Source of the DNA: Rhyacichthys aspro | Taxonomy: Eukaryota; Chordata; Actinopteri; Gobiiformes; Rhyacichthyidae | Direction: 5' to 3' | Assembly: GCA_036850595.1 (NCBI GenBank) | Contig: CM072158.1 | Location: 21,448,578-21,512,577 of the forward strand | DNA length: 64,000 nt | The notes under the pieces: generated by a model | Database searches by the model: none | Told to the model about the DNA's origin: nothing | The model's input: only the letters and a program-made list of their open reading frames with translations | Position numbers and translations under genes: made by a program | Shown here: positions 1 through 12,900 of the stretch, one piece after another | How the letters are laid out: every line of letters begins with the position of its first letter | How positions within the stretch are numbered: position 1 is the first letter of the stretch

Positions 1-84
1 GATTTTTAGAGAGGATTTTAAAAGCCTGGACACGCGTGAGTTTATTTCCAGTTTATTACAGTTTTTTTTTCTTACCTGCGTCTG

Positions 85-150
85 TGGTTTAACTGTAAGT
101 TCAATTATCGGTTAAAGAAAATGCACAAAATATGCATCCCTAGTATGTAT
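85..150. repeat. End of a dispersed hAT-like repeat
   Basis: The stretch reading tcggttaaagaaaatgcaca and the following tatgcatccc recurs almost unchanged at about 21930-21965. A related ending (gaaaaatatgcgcatccgt) occurs near 36650. Such ends are common in fish hAT-type nonautonomous elements. Only one end is in the window here, so the family assignment is an inference. Confidence 0.35.
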
Positions 151-336
151 AGGTGAATTGGACAATCTAAACTTGCCCCTAGTGGATGAATGTTGTTGTA
201 TGTTTCTAAATGTTAGTGCTGCAACTAACTGGCCAGTGTCCAGGGTGTACCCTGCCTCAGGCCCAAAGCTTCTGGGATAGGCTCAAGCCACCCGCGACTC
301 CCAACGGGACTAAGCGGTAGCTGAATGAATGAACAA
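146..336 (+). repeat. tRNA-head dispersed repeat, head missing
   Basis: This is a partial copy of a fish repeat present several times in the window. The conserved blocks aggtgaattgg, ccagtgtccagggtgtaccc and gggataggctcaagcc appear in that order. The copy ends in the typical gaatgaatgaa tail, which gives + orientation. The tRNA-derived head is absent and the middle is diverged. Confidence 0.6.
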
Positions 337-1279
337 TAAGTCACACTGACTCTGCTGTTTATCAGATGCAACTTACCATAATAAAAAGACAGTGTTTTAA
401 CCTTGTATGGACATAGCAGATTGTATTTGTAAACCAGCTTATTGTTGCCACATTTTTCTCCTTTGTTTACATGGTAGTTTTGAGTGAGTAGCTCATAGAG
501 AAAATGATAGGTATGAAAACAATAGGCTAGAGACTAAAAAATGGAGAGGATAGGTCACAGGTTTGTTTCACCTGAAAGTCTTCACACTGTGTCTTTAATA
601 TCTGAGCACTATTTAGGTTTATAAAGCTTGAATTTGGACAATATGCATAAAATCCTGACTTGCTGAATGATCATACCTACACTGTGTTTCCTGGCAGCTT
701 GCACAGGCATTGTTGTGTGCCCTGGGAATGCCATAACCAGCAGTGGTCTTTACGCTGTGCTGCTGCTGATGTGAAACTGTCATGCCACCCTAACCTTTGT
801 GAAGGATGACTCCCACATGAGCCACTGTGTTCCTTTCAGCACCACTCCTCCCTCTTCTTCCTTCTCTTCCTCCACTTCCTCCTGAACTCACTAATGATTA
901 TAGGTCAAAGGCTCCTGGTTTGTCATACTTGTGTTTCCAAATGTGTTGCAGTGTATTGTCACTTGACTGTTCTGGGCAGTAATCAGCGATCATGTTTTTT
1001 GTCTTTGTGTCCAGGAGCTGCTGTGTTTGGCTTGGCTGGTGCAGGGGATGCACCGGAAGGGATGCTTGGTGTGTGTTTTGGAAAGAGAAAGTGACTGTGA
1101 AGGACTTTTGCAATCTTGGAAAAAAAAAAGCGGTTGCTTAGTTCAGTTTGACAGTAAAATTCTGGTACATCTTTATTTTGAAAGTTATTAACATTTTTTT
1201 TAATGTTTTTGATGTAATACACGCCGTCTATTTAACTGTGACCAGTTCCTTATCACAAAGAATTTTTACTTACTGGCTA

Positions 1280-2050
1280 GTGACAGAGTTGAGTGCCCAA
1301 ATGATTCCACGAGCTTTCTTGTCGGGGGCTATGCGCCCCTGGTATGGTCTCCAAAGGCAAACAGGTCCTAGGAGACAGGTCAAACCAAGAGCGGTCCAGA
1401 AGCCCTTTATGATGAGAAATAGACCAAGTACTGTGTTGCCAACCGGCTTGGCGCAGCTGGGGCCCCACCATGGAGCCAGGCTTGGGGCTGGGGCTCACAT
1501 GTGAGTGCCTGGTTGCTGGGTCTCACCCCATGAGGCCCGGCCGGGATCAGGTCGAAGGAGCAACGTGGAGCTGACCTCCTGTGGGCCTGCAGGAGGAACT
1601 GTAAGAGGCCGGTGCAGTGTGGAATGAGTGGAAGCCAAAGGTGATCTGGCACTGGGTACATGGAACGTCACCTTGCCGGAGGGGGAGGACCCAGAGCTTG
1701 TGCAGGAGGTACCGACTAGAGATAGTCTGGGTCACCTCTGTGCACAATTTTGGCTCTGGAACCCAACTACTTGAGAGGTGCTGGACTCTTAACCACTCTG
1801 GAGTTGCCCGCAGTAAGAGGCTGCAGGCTGGTGTGGGCTTGCTTATTGCTCAGCTGCTCTCTGTGCCTTCGGATAGGGGATAGGTACCTCACTGTTTTTT
1901 GTACTTACGGGGCCAAATGATAGTTCAGGAGGAACAATGCAGTTTTGAACCTGGTTGTGGAACACTGGACCAGCTCTATACCCTCTCAAGGGTACTGGAG
2001 GGTTCATGGGAGTTTGCCCAACCAGTCCACATGTGTTGAGATGATGGCCG
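1280..2050 (+). mobile_element. LINE remnant: 5' region and endonuclease start
   Basis: This is a degraded non-LTR retrotransposon. The GC-rich leader (tatgcgcccctggtatggtc and onward) is followed by endonuclease-like sequence around 1650-1880. Pieces such as GSGTQLLERCWTL, SGVAR and AGVGLLIA read in different frames. At about 1975-2035 the sequence jumps to a piece of the RT region (LSRVLEGSWEFAQPVHMC). The middle of the element is therefore deleted, and no complete ORF remains. The family is one I recognise from fish genomes, but the clade is uncertain. Confidence 0.65.
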
Positions 2051-2336
2051 ATCTCTAAAAATTTGCAAAAATTGGGCCAAAAAATTGTGGCCGACTGGTC
2101 TATCGGTTGACCTGTACTCACAACCTCTTTGTATTCAGTTTAATGTAATGCCTTATCTTACTACCAATTGCTCTGACTTCAGAATGTACTCTTGTACCAA
2201 TCACAACTACTCATGGAGGCACAAATGTGGCCTTGTATCATGTGAACTCAGGAAGGAATCTATGCATCTAAATACCTTTAAATGTATGGATATGTTTGCC
2301 TATATTTTTTTCATTTTTCTCATTTGGTTGTGACAG

Positions 2337-5300
2337 ATCATTGACAAGGAGATCAACCCGTATGTGGATCAGTGGGAAGCAGAAGGGATTTTTCCAGCCC
2401 ACAAAGTCTTCAAGATCTTAGGAAATGCTGGCTTTCTGGGAGTGAACAAACCAGTGGGTAAGTGGGCCCATTACAAATTATCAATTGATACAACCCTACT
2501 CCCAAGTTAAAGCTAATCAAATTGTAATAATCATTTAGTAATGGTCATTGCCTTAGAACAGTGGTTTCCAAACACTGAGCGAATCAGTTCAAAAATGTGA
2601 AAAAATGTTTGAAAAGATGACCCTGGTTTAAAGGATGCAACAATGTAGATCTGGACATTTATATTAGTTTTCTGATTTCCAAATGAGGATTTTACCTGTG
2701 CATTGAATAATCCAGACTTCAGTCAGGTTGTGCTAAGTCTAAATGTGTTCATTTCTGCTGTTGCATCATGTGAACATTGTCTATACAGTTAATAACTGTG
2801 ACCAGAGTCATGTGTATTGTAGTATATACCTGAGTGACAGGCCCACATAAGAGCACTCCATGTTTTGTTGATACGTTGTTACGATGAGTTGTTTGGTTTG
2901 CAGCAATAATGGAGAATGAGAAAATATGATATTAAATTGCAAAGGATGTGATAACTATCCATGTGTTACTTTGTTTTTGTTTTTTTTCAAAGAACCATGG
3001 TTAGATTAGTAATCCACTAGTGCCACATCTCCATAAACATGGCTAGTTGTCTTTTAAAGGCTGCTCGACAGCAGGGTTTGCTAGTGATCGCTGAATCTTT
3101 CAATCATGGCTAAATTTCAGTAATTCATATTGCTCAGGAAAGATCCAAACTCTTTTCATCATAACTTGAGCTCAAGATTTCCAGTTAAGTTTATCTAATG
3201 TTGTTTTGGTCAAACTATAAAATGCTGAATCATAGAATGACAAACTTTAAATAATATATTGCAGTATAAGTAGAAATATTACATTTTTATATTGCTCAGC
3301 TTTAGTTGAATTTGTGTTTAACACATAAGCTGCAGAGACAACCAAAGGGTTCAGTTTCCATAGTGAGTCTGGAGGTCATAGACAAGAGGACAATGGAATT
3401 AAAATGTGCTGAGTACAGGCACAGGCATTAGACAGGATTAAAGAGCTGTTATTATCAGCTGATATACTTAACTGTAGCTTAACATAGAGCAATGTGTAAA
3501 AGGAGGGTTTTATATTTGTATAACACGCCCATTTTATTGGGGTCTGGCTCATTTTTCACAGTGTACATTAAAGCTGCAGTACACGATTTTGTTTATGCCA
3601 TCCCTGTTGTAGCCTGTGTCAATCCTGTAATTACCTCTGCCTCATTGAACATTGTATCGAAATATTGCCAACATTTTTGCAGGTTGCTGCGGTTTTTTGT
3701 TTTTTCGAGCTGCTTTGCCTCAAAATAAGACATATTTTGCAAAGGAATAACCTATTTCTAAGGGTGCTCCAATCAGGATTTTTGAGACCAATCACCGATC
3801 ATTGAAATCATTATCAGCCGATACTGATCACCACTGATCATCGATCATAGGGTCTATTAGCAGTGTGTTCAAAAAAGTGAGTAAAGCCCCAAATCCTTAT
3901 AATAGCTTTTGTTTACACATACATACATGCAAAAGCATTGGGTACACTGCACATTCTATTCCAAATCAAAACATGAACAAAAAATCAAATTTGTTATTGC
4001 TTTAAAGAAGAAAATTGAATATTAGGCTTAGCAGGGTGTTTTCATTTTTCTTTACAAACATTTGCCTTTTAAATTGAAAGAATCTTTAGATTTATCTTTC
4101 CTGTGAATCACCAATATTTCATGGTATAACCACTGCTTTTGAGAAGCTGACACACCTGTGTAGCATGGAGTTGACCACCTTCTTGGTCCTTCTTGGCTCC
4201 TCTGAACAGCCAGTGATCACTGGACTATTTCTCTGCCCCAGAAACATAATTTTTGATGTCACCCCACAAGTTTTCTATTGGAATAAGGTTCGGGGATTGT
4301 GCTGGACACTCCATAACGCCAATCTTGTTGGTCTGGACCCAAGATGCTGCTCGCTTGCTTTTGTGTTTGGTGTCATTTTCTTGTTGAAACACACATTTCA
4401 AGGGCGTTTTCTCTTTGGCATAAGGCAGCGTGACTTAAGGTATTTGGATGTATTCAAACTGATGCATGATCTCTGGTGGGCGCAACACCAAAGTTGAGAA
4501 CCATCCCCAGATCATGATGCTTGCGCCACTATGCTTCACTGTCCTCACAGTGACCAGAATGACCAAGGGCTCTGACACGGTGTGAGACTGAGGAAGAGGA
4601 AGCAGGAATGCACCACTGTCAGTTTGTTCAAGACAATAGCATTAAGGTTTTCACACATCCTGGAAAGCCTGAAATATAGGTGACGAGTTACGGAAAATTT
4701 GGTGTTGTGATGCTTGTGAAAAGGCTCTTTCTGGTGTAATGGTGGCTGATGTGACATTGACAACTGTCTCTCAAGTGCAAAAAAGAGATTAGAATGAGTT
4801 TGATGTACATTGTTTCATCTCATTCACCCACTCTGCTTTTTAGGGCACTGCGATTTTTAGCAATATTATTGTCAGTGTATTGGTTATGGCACAGTTATAC
4901 TACTATACTATTATCTTTGTTGTTGGGCTGGGCTATAAATCGAATTGATTCGATTAATGTGAGTTTTTGGACAATGTCAAAAACTAGCCATATTGTGAAA
5001 TGGAATTTTACGGAAAAAACATTTCTGCTAACCTTGCAGTGCACACTGTGTTATGGCTAATGCTGAGCAGCTCCAATAATGTCTGTGGTGACTCTGCAGA
5101 TGATAAAAACTGTAATAATCACCGGAGAAAGCATCTGCTTCATTGTTTTATATTGAGAATAAATTGTATTGTAAAGGTGCTCTGTGATTTTCTACCACTA
5201 TTTATTTGTGCAGAATGCAGATAGTGTGATGACAAAGAAAGTAAGTGTGTGAATACATCTTTAGAAACATATTGTTTAGTAACCTCAATATTATGTGACT

Positions 5301-6728
5301 TTCACATACCCAACATATATGTACAATGTATTTATCTGAAGTTGCAGGTGTGTCGTGATGAAGTGAGTCATTGACCCACTTTCTTTACCTCATGCTGTAA
5401 TTGTTTATCCACGGCATATGGTTCATCTTTTTACTGATTTTCTTCTCCACTAACAACATCTGCCGTTCAGATCCAATGTATGCAGACAGACGACTGACAT
5501 TTGCCACAGAGCCATGTTTGTTTTGGTTTTGCTGGTTCAATCAGAGATGACCCGCTGTTTTGTTAAAATGGGATAAACCACAGCTCTTCCCTGGGTCCAC
5601 ATTATCCATAGCAGGGCTCCCAGAGACTTAGCACCTCACAGCTGCACCTGTTTCCTCTTATTTTTTGGCAATTTGTGTCCCACTTTATCTCTTTCGTCTC
5701 TGCATTTCATTTATCCTCTGACAGCCTTCCTCTCTGTTTGATAACCAACCTGTCAGCTGTTATTTCAGCTCTTTGTGGGAGTTGTAGGCGTCCATATGGT
5801 AAAGTCTCAAATTAAAACTCATTTTCAGTCGGCAGGAAAATCCAACAGACAGTTGCTGACTCTGTGTTTAGTAGTAGGTAAAGTGATGTTAGTTTTGGCT
5901 TCCAGGGATTATAATGTTAAGATGTGTCCTCCAATAATTTCTAGCTGGTTTCCATTTTACATTTGAGTGACAGTGTAATGACATGATTTTGTCCCTCAAA
6001 AGATTTTTATATGGATTTATGGTTGTTTTCTCTTGACAGTGTTTTGTTCAGCACCAGCTTTTTGAAAGATTGGGCTTCATTTGAAGATCTGACTTACAGA
6101 TTTTACATTAGAGAGTGCAAAATGTCTCAAACATTTGGTACTTTTACATAATACACTGTCTATTTATTCCACTCTAAAAGCTGCAGTTGAGATGAAAGGT
6201 AGAAGTAAGTACAGGTGAAAAGTCTGCTTTTTGTGACAATATTTGTTGCAAATGAGATTTGAAACATGACACAATGCACTCTTCCTCTCCATTAAGGATC
6301 CTGAGTCTTTGTTAATGTCTTCACTGAGGTGACAGTGGCTCTTATCTGCTGCATGTTGCTAGCTTTTCACAGAATGAAATACAGAAATATGGACTGGCCA
6401 ATTTTTTATAACATTGTGCTAGTAATCCATGTGCAGGACATACAGCGACAGGATGGTAGCAACATAAAGATGGAAAAGAAGCTTAATGGAGAAGTGTTCT
6501 TTTAAACATTACTTTCCCTGTGTTGTTTGCAGAGTATGGAGGCCTGGGCTTGGACTTCAGCTACAGCATGGCAGTGGCTGAGGAGCTTGGTCACATTCGC
6601 TGTGGAGGCATCCCCATGGCTATTGGAGTCCAGACAGACATGGCTACCCCTGCCCTGGCCAGGTATAATCCACACACCCTACAGACTGACAGACCATAGT
6701 ATGTCAGGCTAAGAACAGATCAGATATG

Positions 6729-6761
<33 letters not shown>

Positions 6762-6779
6762 TGTATGTATGTATGTATG

Positions 6780-6874
<95 letters not shown>

Positions 6875-6913
6875 ATATATATATATGTGTATATATATAT
6901 ATATGTGTGTATA

Positions 6914-6956
<43 letters not shown>

Positions 6957-9900
6957 GTATATGTATATATATGTATATGTATATATATGTATATATAAAT
7001 AAATAAATAAATAAAATATTTGAATTTAATTATTTAATCTGCTGTAATATTTCTTCTGTTTTCCGCCATACGAAACTGATAGCTCAACCAGGAGTGAGTA
7101 ACCTTCTTTAAGAAACCAGAGGTCTTTTCAATTAAATTATCTACATACAAAAAATGGGAGGGCATCAATTGTAAGTACATGGCTATTTTTAATAACACAC
7201 TTGTATTTCACTTCTCATTTAAATATATCTGGATAACGGATGCCTTCAAGGACAGACATAAAGCTTCCATATTTAACAATTTTAACCAACCATATTCATA
7301 ATCATTATATAGGACATCTCTTTTTATTTTTTTTCAGGTTTGTTATCCCTTTCCATAATTGTAAAGTTTTTTTCAGCATCCTTTACTATCATAATTTACT
7401 GTACCAATGTCTTTAGGATTCTGTGGGATAACAATACTAAGGACATTAACTGGACCATCTGTCCACACCACAGAACTTTACATTGTACTTTATAGTTTGT
7501 TCCCTTTAACCCACCAATTCTAAGAATTTTACATTTTTCATAATTTAACTTCAACCCTGATAACCGGGAGCAAGTATCCAAAAGATCAATTAGATTTTGT
7601 AAACAACAGGGTTTTGGACTGATAAGGAAGCTTATGTCATTTGCATACATAGAGATTTTTGTTTGCATATTGTTGATTTGGAGTCCTTCTGTATCTTTAT
7701 TCAATCTTTATTTGATAGCTAATATTTCCATAGCAATTATAAACAGATACGGTGACAAAGAACATCCGTTTAACTCCTCTTAATAAGGGTATTGAACTGG
7801 AAATATAGCCATTATTGATTATCCTACAACTTCTATTATTGTATAACATTTTAATCCAATGAAAAAGAAAAAAAGTCTCCAAAGTTTAAAAAAAAAAATC
7901 CAGACATTTACAAATATACTCCTTTTTGTCAAAAGCCTTTTCTAAATCTGCAACAAAAATCAGTCCTTTTTTTACTCATAATGACTCATAATGTTCAATT
8001 ATTTCTAGAAGCTGTCTGATGTTATTTCCAATATTTCTTGCTTGTAGAAAAACAGATTGATCTTGGTGAATGAGGTTAGTCAAAACACCTTTAAGCCTTA
8101 GAAATACACATTTAGCCAATATCTTCGCATCATAACATTGGAGTGTTATTGGTCCCCAATTCTTTAAATATATGGGGTCTTTAAAACACCAACTTGCTGT
8201 GATTGATGGAACCATAAATTCTGCTCGCTTACAAAAAATCCTGAAGGAGAATGTCTGGCTATCAGTTTGTGACCTCAAGCTCCAATGTGGCTGAATAAAA
8301 CAATTCTGCAAAGAGTGGGCCAAAATTCCTCCACAGTGATATGATGGACTCAGTGCCTGTTATTTCAAAATCTTGACTGCAGTTGTTGCTGCTGAGGGTG
8401 GCACAAACAGTTATCAGATTTCGGAGGCAATTACTTTTTCACATAGGGCCATCTAGGTTGAGGCTTTTTTCTCTTAATAAACAAAATCATTACTTTACAA
8501 ACATTTAAGTACAAAAATAAATAAATAAAATACAAAAACAATAAAAAAGTCAGGATGGGATTCCTTTACTGATTGAAAGCTCTGCCAAAAGAAACACTAG
8601 GAAAAAAATATAAAATTGACTTAGATAACATATAGATATAAGAGTGTGATTAGCTGAGTTTGTTCAGGACATAGACAAACACATAAAAGCCTGGCCTGAA
8701 CCAAATTCCGTAAAGGGACCGTGGCCTCTTCAGCTCCCCTGTGTGGCCTCCATGGAAACAGCAAAGGATCATGTGCTTGCTTCGTTCGACAGACCGGGCT
8801 GGGTCGTAAAACAAAGATGTGCTTTTCAGGAAGGACCAGAGCCAGAGTGTTTTTTTGAAGACCTCATTGTGTAAATGTAGGGGACTTCTGTCTATGCAGT
8901 TATTGATAGTTTTTAGTCTGCAGTCTCATCTGTGTCGTCCAAAAACTAGGCAGGAGCTTCCATGAAAAATAGTTGGTCATATTTCGGAGAATCTGGCTGA
9001 GATGGTGGAGTGATACATGTGAGGCATTATGGCATATGGTTTTAAACCTATATCTGTTTTTATGTAAGTAAATCCATACTTATTTAACATTTTTATGTTT
9101 TATGATAATCTTCTTCTTCTTGACCACAACCAACTCTGCAACACTCTAACAAGTTGTCCAGGATTTATTTTCCGTCTCAGCTAGTGAGTTGAGAATGCAT
9201 TTTTTTTAAATTTTTTTTTCAAAACTCTAAATCTCCTCCAGATAAAGCAATTTAATTTAATTTCCTTAGATTTCATGTATTTCTTCTATTTGTTGTCCAC
9301 TTACCTGTACACATTTGTACAGTATTTACACATTCACACAATAGTCATGTATTCTTGCTGCAGCTATTTTTACTCGAAACCAACTTTTATGTCAAATCAA
9401 AGCGCTTACAGTAAAGTCAGAAGAACCAGTTCCTAACTAGGAAATTGGCACAGTGCTAATAATCATGCACAGTGAGTCAAATATTTTATTGCCTCACATC
9501 TTATTCAGGTTATGTTCACACTGTTAGGTCAGATTAAATATAACTGCACTTGCCAAAGGTTTTTTTCTTTTTTATCAAATAGGACACAGTAAAAGTTAAC
9601 AGCACTTCATCTACAGCTAAAACCTTTAGCACTGGTGTTCCTCAAGGAGCTGTAAGCTCTCCTATTTTATTCACTTACATAAATGAATGACTGTAGAAGC
9701 AGTCTGCCATATAACAAAATCTCAAAATTCTCGGATGACCCTGAAAGTAATACTGAAAGTTGGAGACTGCCCATCTGCATATTTCAAAGAGATAGACACC
9801 TTTAGATTGTGGTGTGAGAAGCACCATCTTTGATCAAAACCAAAGAGAGGTTTTTGAACAGGTGAAATGTTTTAAATACCTGGGTGTCTACGTGGACAAC

Positions 9901-12900
9901 ATGTTTAAATGGAGTGTACATGTTGATTATATGTGTCTCTCTCAGAGGCTTCACTTTTTAAGATGACTCAGGTTGTTTAGTGTGAGCACAAAAATTATTA
10001 CGTTTTTATAATGATGTGTAAGAGAGCCTAATCAAATATGGGATGACTGCCTGGTTCGACTCCCTCACTGTTCAGTACAAGAGAAAAAATGCAATGAAAG
10101 TGATTGGTAAGAAAGAGTTCCCTTCTTTGAAATTAATCTTTGACACTACCGTTCTTGACCACGCCAAAAGAATCATCAAGGAACCCTTCCCACTTGTTGC
10201 TTGGCGAATATGAACTCCTCCCTTCTGGAAGACAATATCAAGCTTTTAAAAAACAAAAGTAATTGTTTTAAGCTCTCTTTTATCTTAACGTCTGTCACTA
10301 TTCTGAACAAACCTGTTTAACAAAACCTCTTCTAGCTGTTCCTTTCATTTATTGTTCTTATCATTTAATATCATGTATTTTTATTTATTCATATCCTTAG
10401 GCCATAGTTTGCCTTTTTAATTGCTTGATTTTATTTCTATTGCTCTGGGCAGTTTATTTTAATGTTCATTCATTCATTCATTTTCTACCGCTTAGACCCG
10501 TTGGGGGACGTGGCTGGGCTCAAGACAAGTTTCCCTTTGGGAGAATAAAATTGATCTGAATCTCAACTGTTTGCACTGTTTGTGGAGTTGACTTGGACAA
10601 GAATGCTGACAAGTGAACCTCAGTGCACATAGACCCCTTTAAAAAGTCCTTGAGGGTCTCTGTCTGCTTCAGACTAAACTCTAGTAGGGTTTGATTGAAA
10701 TGTGAACACAACACATATATCGACATGAAAATTGCGTGATTTGATATTGTCCTAAATGCAGAAAAAGTAATGTCTGTTGGAATTAAACTAAACAAGCTGA
10801 GGCCAAATGTCATTGGTGCAACTCGTGGAGTTTCTAGGAAAAAGAAATGTATAAAACAAATGCAATCAGTGTTTTGGTTTTCTCATTTGCACACATCAGT
10901 CCAAACAGACTGAACCCTTATCCACTCACTCCTCTCTGCCAGTGCCAACTAGTGTTTCTCTGTTGAAAGGTTTGTCTGTTGTGTTATTTGGTCCAGGTCC
11001 ATGGGGCAACTGTGAATAATATTAACCAGAAGCTGAGGGCAATCCAGTTCTTTGCATTCTGCATTCACTGGGTTATATCCTGTTAGATTTGCAACATGTG
11101 AACCCTCCATTGCTGTTATTGTTATACAAAGTTGATGGTTGATCAGGCTGCTGACACAAAACACTCTAAGGAACTTAATTAGTCGATCCATTCTGGTCTG
11201 CAGCATGGCACTGAGACCTTTGTTGGTTAGATGGAGTGGAAAAATCCCTCCTCGCCACAACATTCTGTCCTTCATGTCTGCATTTTCAGTATGTTTATAT
11301 TGGGGCAGCACATAACTTGGCTAATTGATCATTATTGCAACACAATATCTGTATCACAGAGTACTTGAGAAGTTGACATCTGTGCATACTGTATGGTCAT
11401 ACTTAAACTTTGATAGTTGCAGCCTTTTTCTACATTTAAGTTTACTTGTCAAAGGTTTTGCACAACTCTTGAGCTGATAAAATGTAAATTTAAAGGTCCC
11501 ATATTATGCTATTTTGAACTTTATACAGTGTATTTTGGATACATTTAGGTTACCATATCACGTTCTGCAACATGAAACACTCAATAAGTATCTTATACAA
11601 GCGGTCTGAATGAGCTCTCATCATGAGTCCAAAGTGAACGGTCTGATTTGGGGCTGTCACTTTAAGGCTCAGCTCTTCCGTGTTGGCTCCGCCCACTTCC
11701 TGTCTGACGTCACGGTACCTCTACGTACGCCGCTGGAAACAGACTGAAGTAAACACGGTACATCGTAGTAATAACTTTTTCAGCAATGGCTTTGAGAGTA
11801 TGAGCCGATATCTTCGACCCAGTCTGACTCTGAGTTCGAAGACTGAGCAAACAAAGACCTCGAAGGCTTCTACAAGACGTTTCTACTTGGTAAATAGAAA
11901 CTATTATTGTGTATGTTTCTATGGTGTAGCCCGTACTAGCGCGTGTTAACTGCTTCTGTTTATCGGTCACGTGGAAATGACCGTACAATGCCTACTGAAG
12001 TTGAGAATGTATGCTGCCTGGAGACTCCTAAGAGCTGTTGTGCAGTGTATTGAAAGAACTATAATAAAGTAGCCTACCAGTAGAGCTATCAATAATTTGT
12101 GTAATAAAGTTTCAACTATTATGCCTGTCTTACCACGTTATGTTGTTTTCAAATAGACTATGGTGCACACCCATACTTACAGGCTTACAGCACAAGACTG
12201 CTGCTGTTATAATAAAATGCTATGAATGATAGCATTCCTGAACGTAGTAAAATGAAAACTACATGTAATTAGTTTTGTAAATGTAAATGCAGCTTTACAT
12301 TACTGTAAATACTGATCATCATTTTTCATTTTTAGGTTTTAAGGCAAATAAATCAGCTTCTTGCTCCTCCTCCGTGTATTACAGCACATCCTGGCCTGGA
12401 GGCCAACTGCTTAACATATATACTCTTCAAAATATAAATAACATTTATCGTACAGACTATGGACCAGTTAAAAGAAGAACAGAAGAAGAGTAAGTGCTAA
12501 TTTAAAAGACTGGTGTAATTCCAATCATACATTTTTTATTATAAAATCCACATAAATACAAATTATTTAGGTTTTGCTAAGGAGCATATCGCCAAACATC
12601 TTTGTCTCTTCTTCCAGGCGACTCAGGTTTGTTGCATGCAGGAGTTTTGTGAGCTGGTGCTGGGGATTTCTCGGAGCAAGCATCAGAGTGGTCATTCCCT
12701 CCTGTGTGCTCCTATTTGTAGTGGCAACAGCTGCTTGGACACCTGTGATAGAACAACAGCAGTGTGTCACATTTAAAGATGATTAAGTGAGCTAAATCAA
12801 CATGAAAAACATACATTAGTATGTAACATTGAACATTTCTGTCTCCTGCTCTTCACCAAGTCTGGAAGAGGCACATCAGGTTATATCAGGCTGTTTGTTG

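Larger units (their letters stand above)
2458..6532. other. First visible intron of the acyl-CoA dehydrogenase
   Basis: This is a 4.1-kb intron, mostly AT-rich unique-looking DNA. It holds a dispersed repeat (3555-3770) and a decayed Tc1-like transposon (4150-4790). I see no further exon in it; the short open frames lack splice sites or recognisable content. Confidence 0.6.

Noticed and set aside
1..2336. First exon of the acyl-CoA dehydrogenase
   Set aside because: No ATG-led segment with a plausible targeting sequence, correct phase and splice donor could be found; the interval is repeat-derived.
6726..7006. Three overlapping Tyr-Ile-rich open frames
   Set aside because: They are translations of a TATG/AT microsatellite and carry no protein information.
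7976..8323. 115-codon - strand ORF
   Set aside because: It crosses the boundary between an L1-like remnant (- strand) and a Tc1 fragment (+ strand). Only its second half is real RT sequence.
12574..12786. A functional host P2X7 gene
   Set aside because: There is no channel domain nearby, the ballast-like exons lie inside transposon ends, and the frame is broken in exons 1 and 2.
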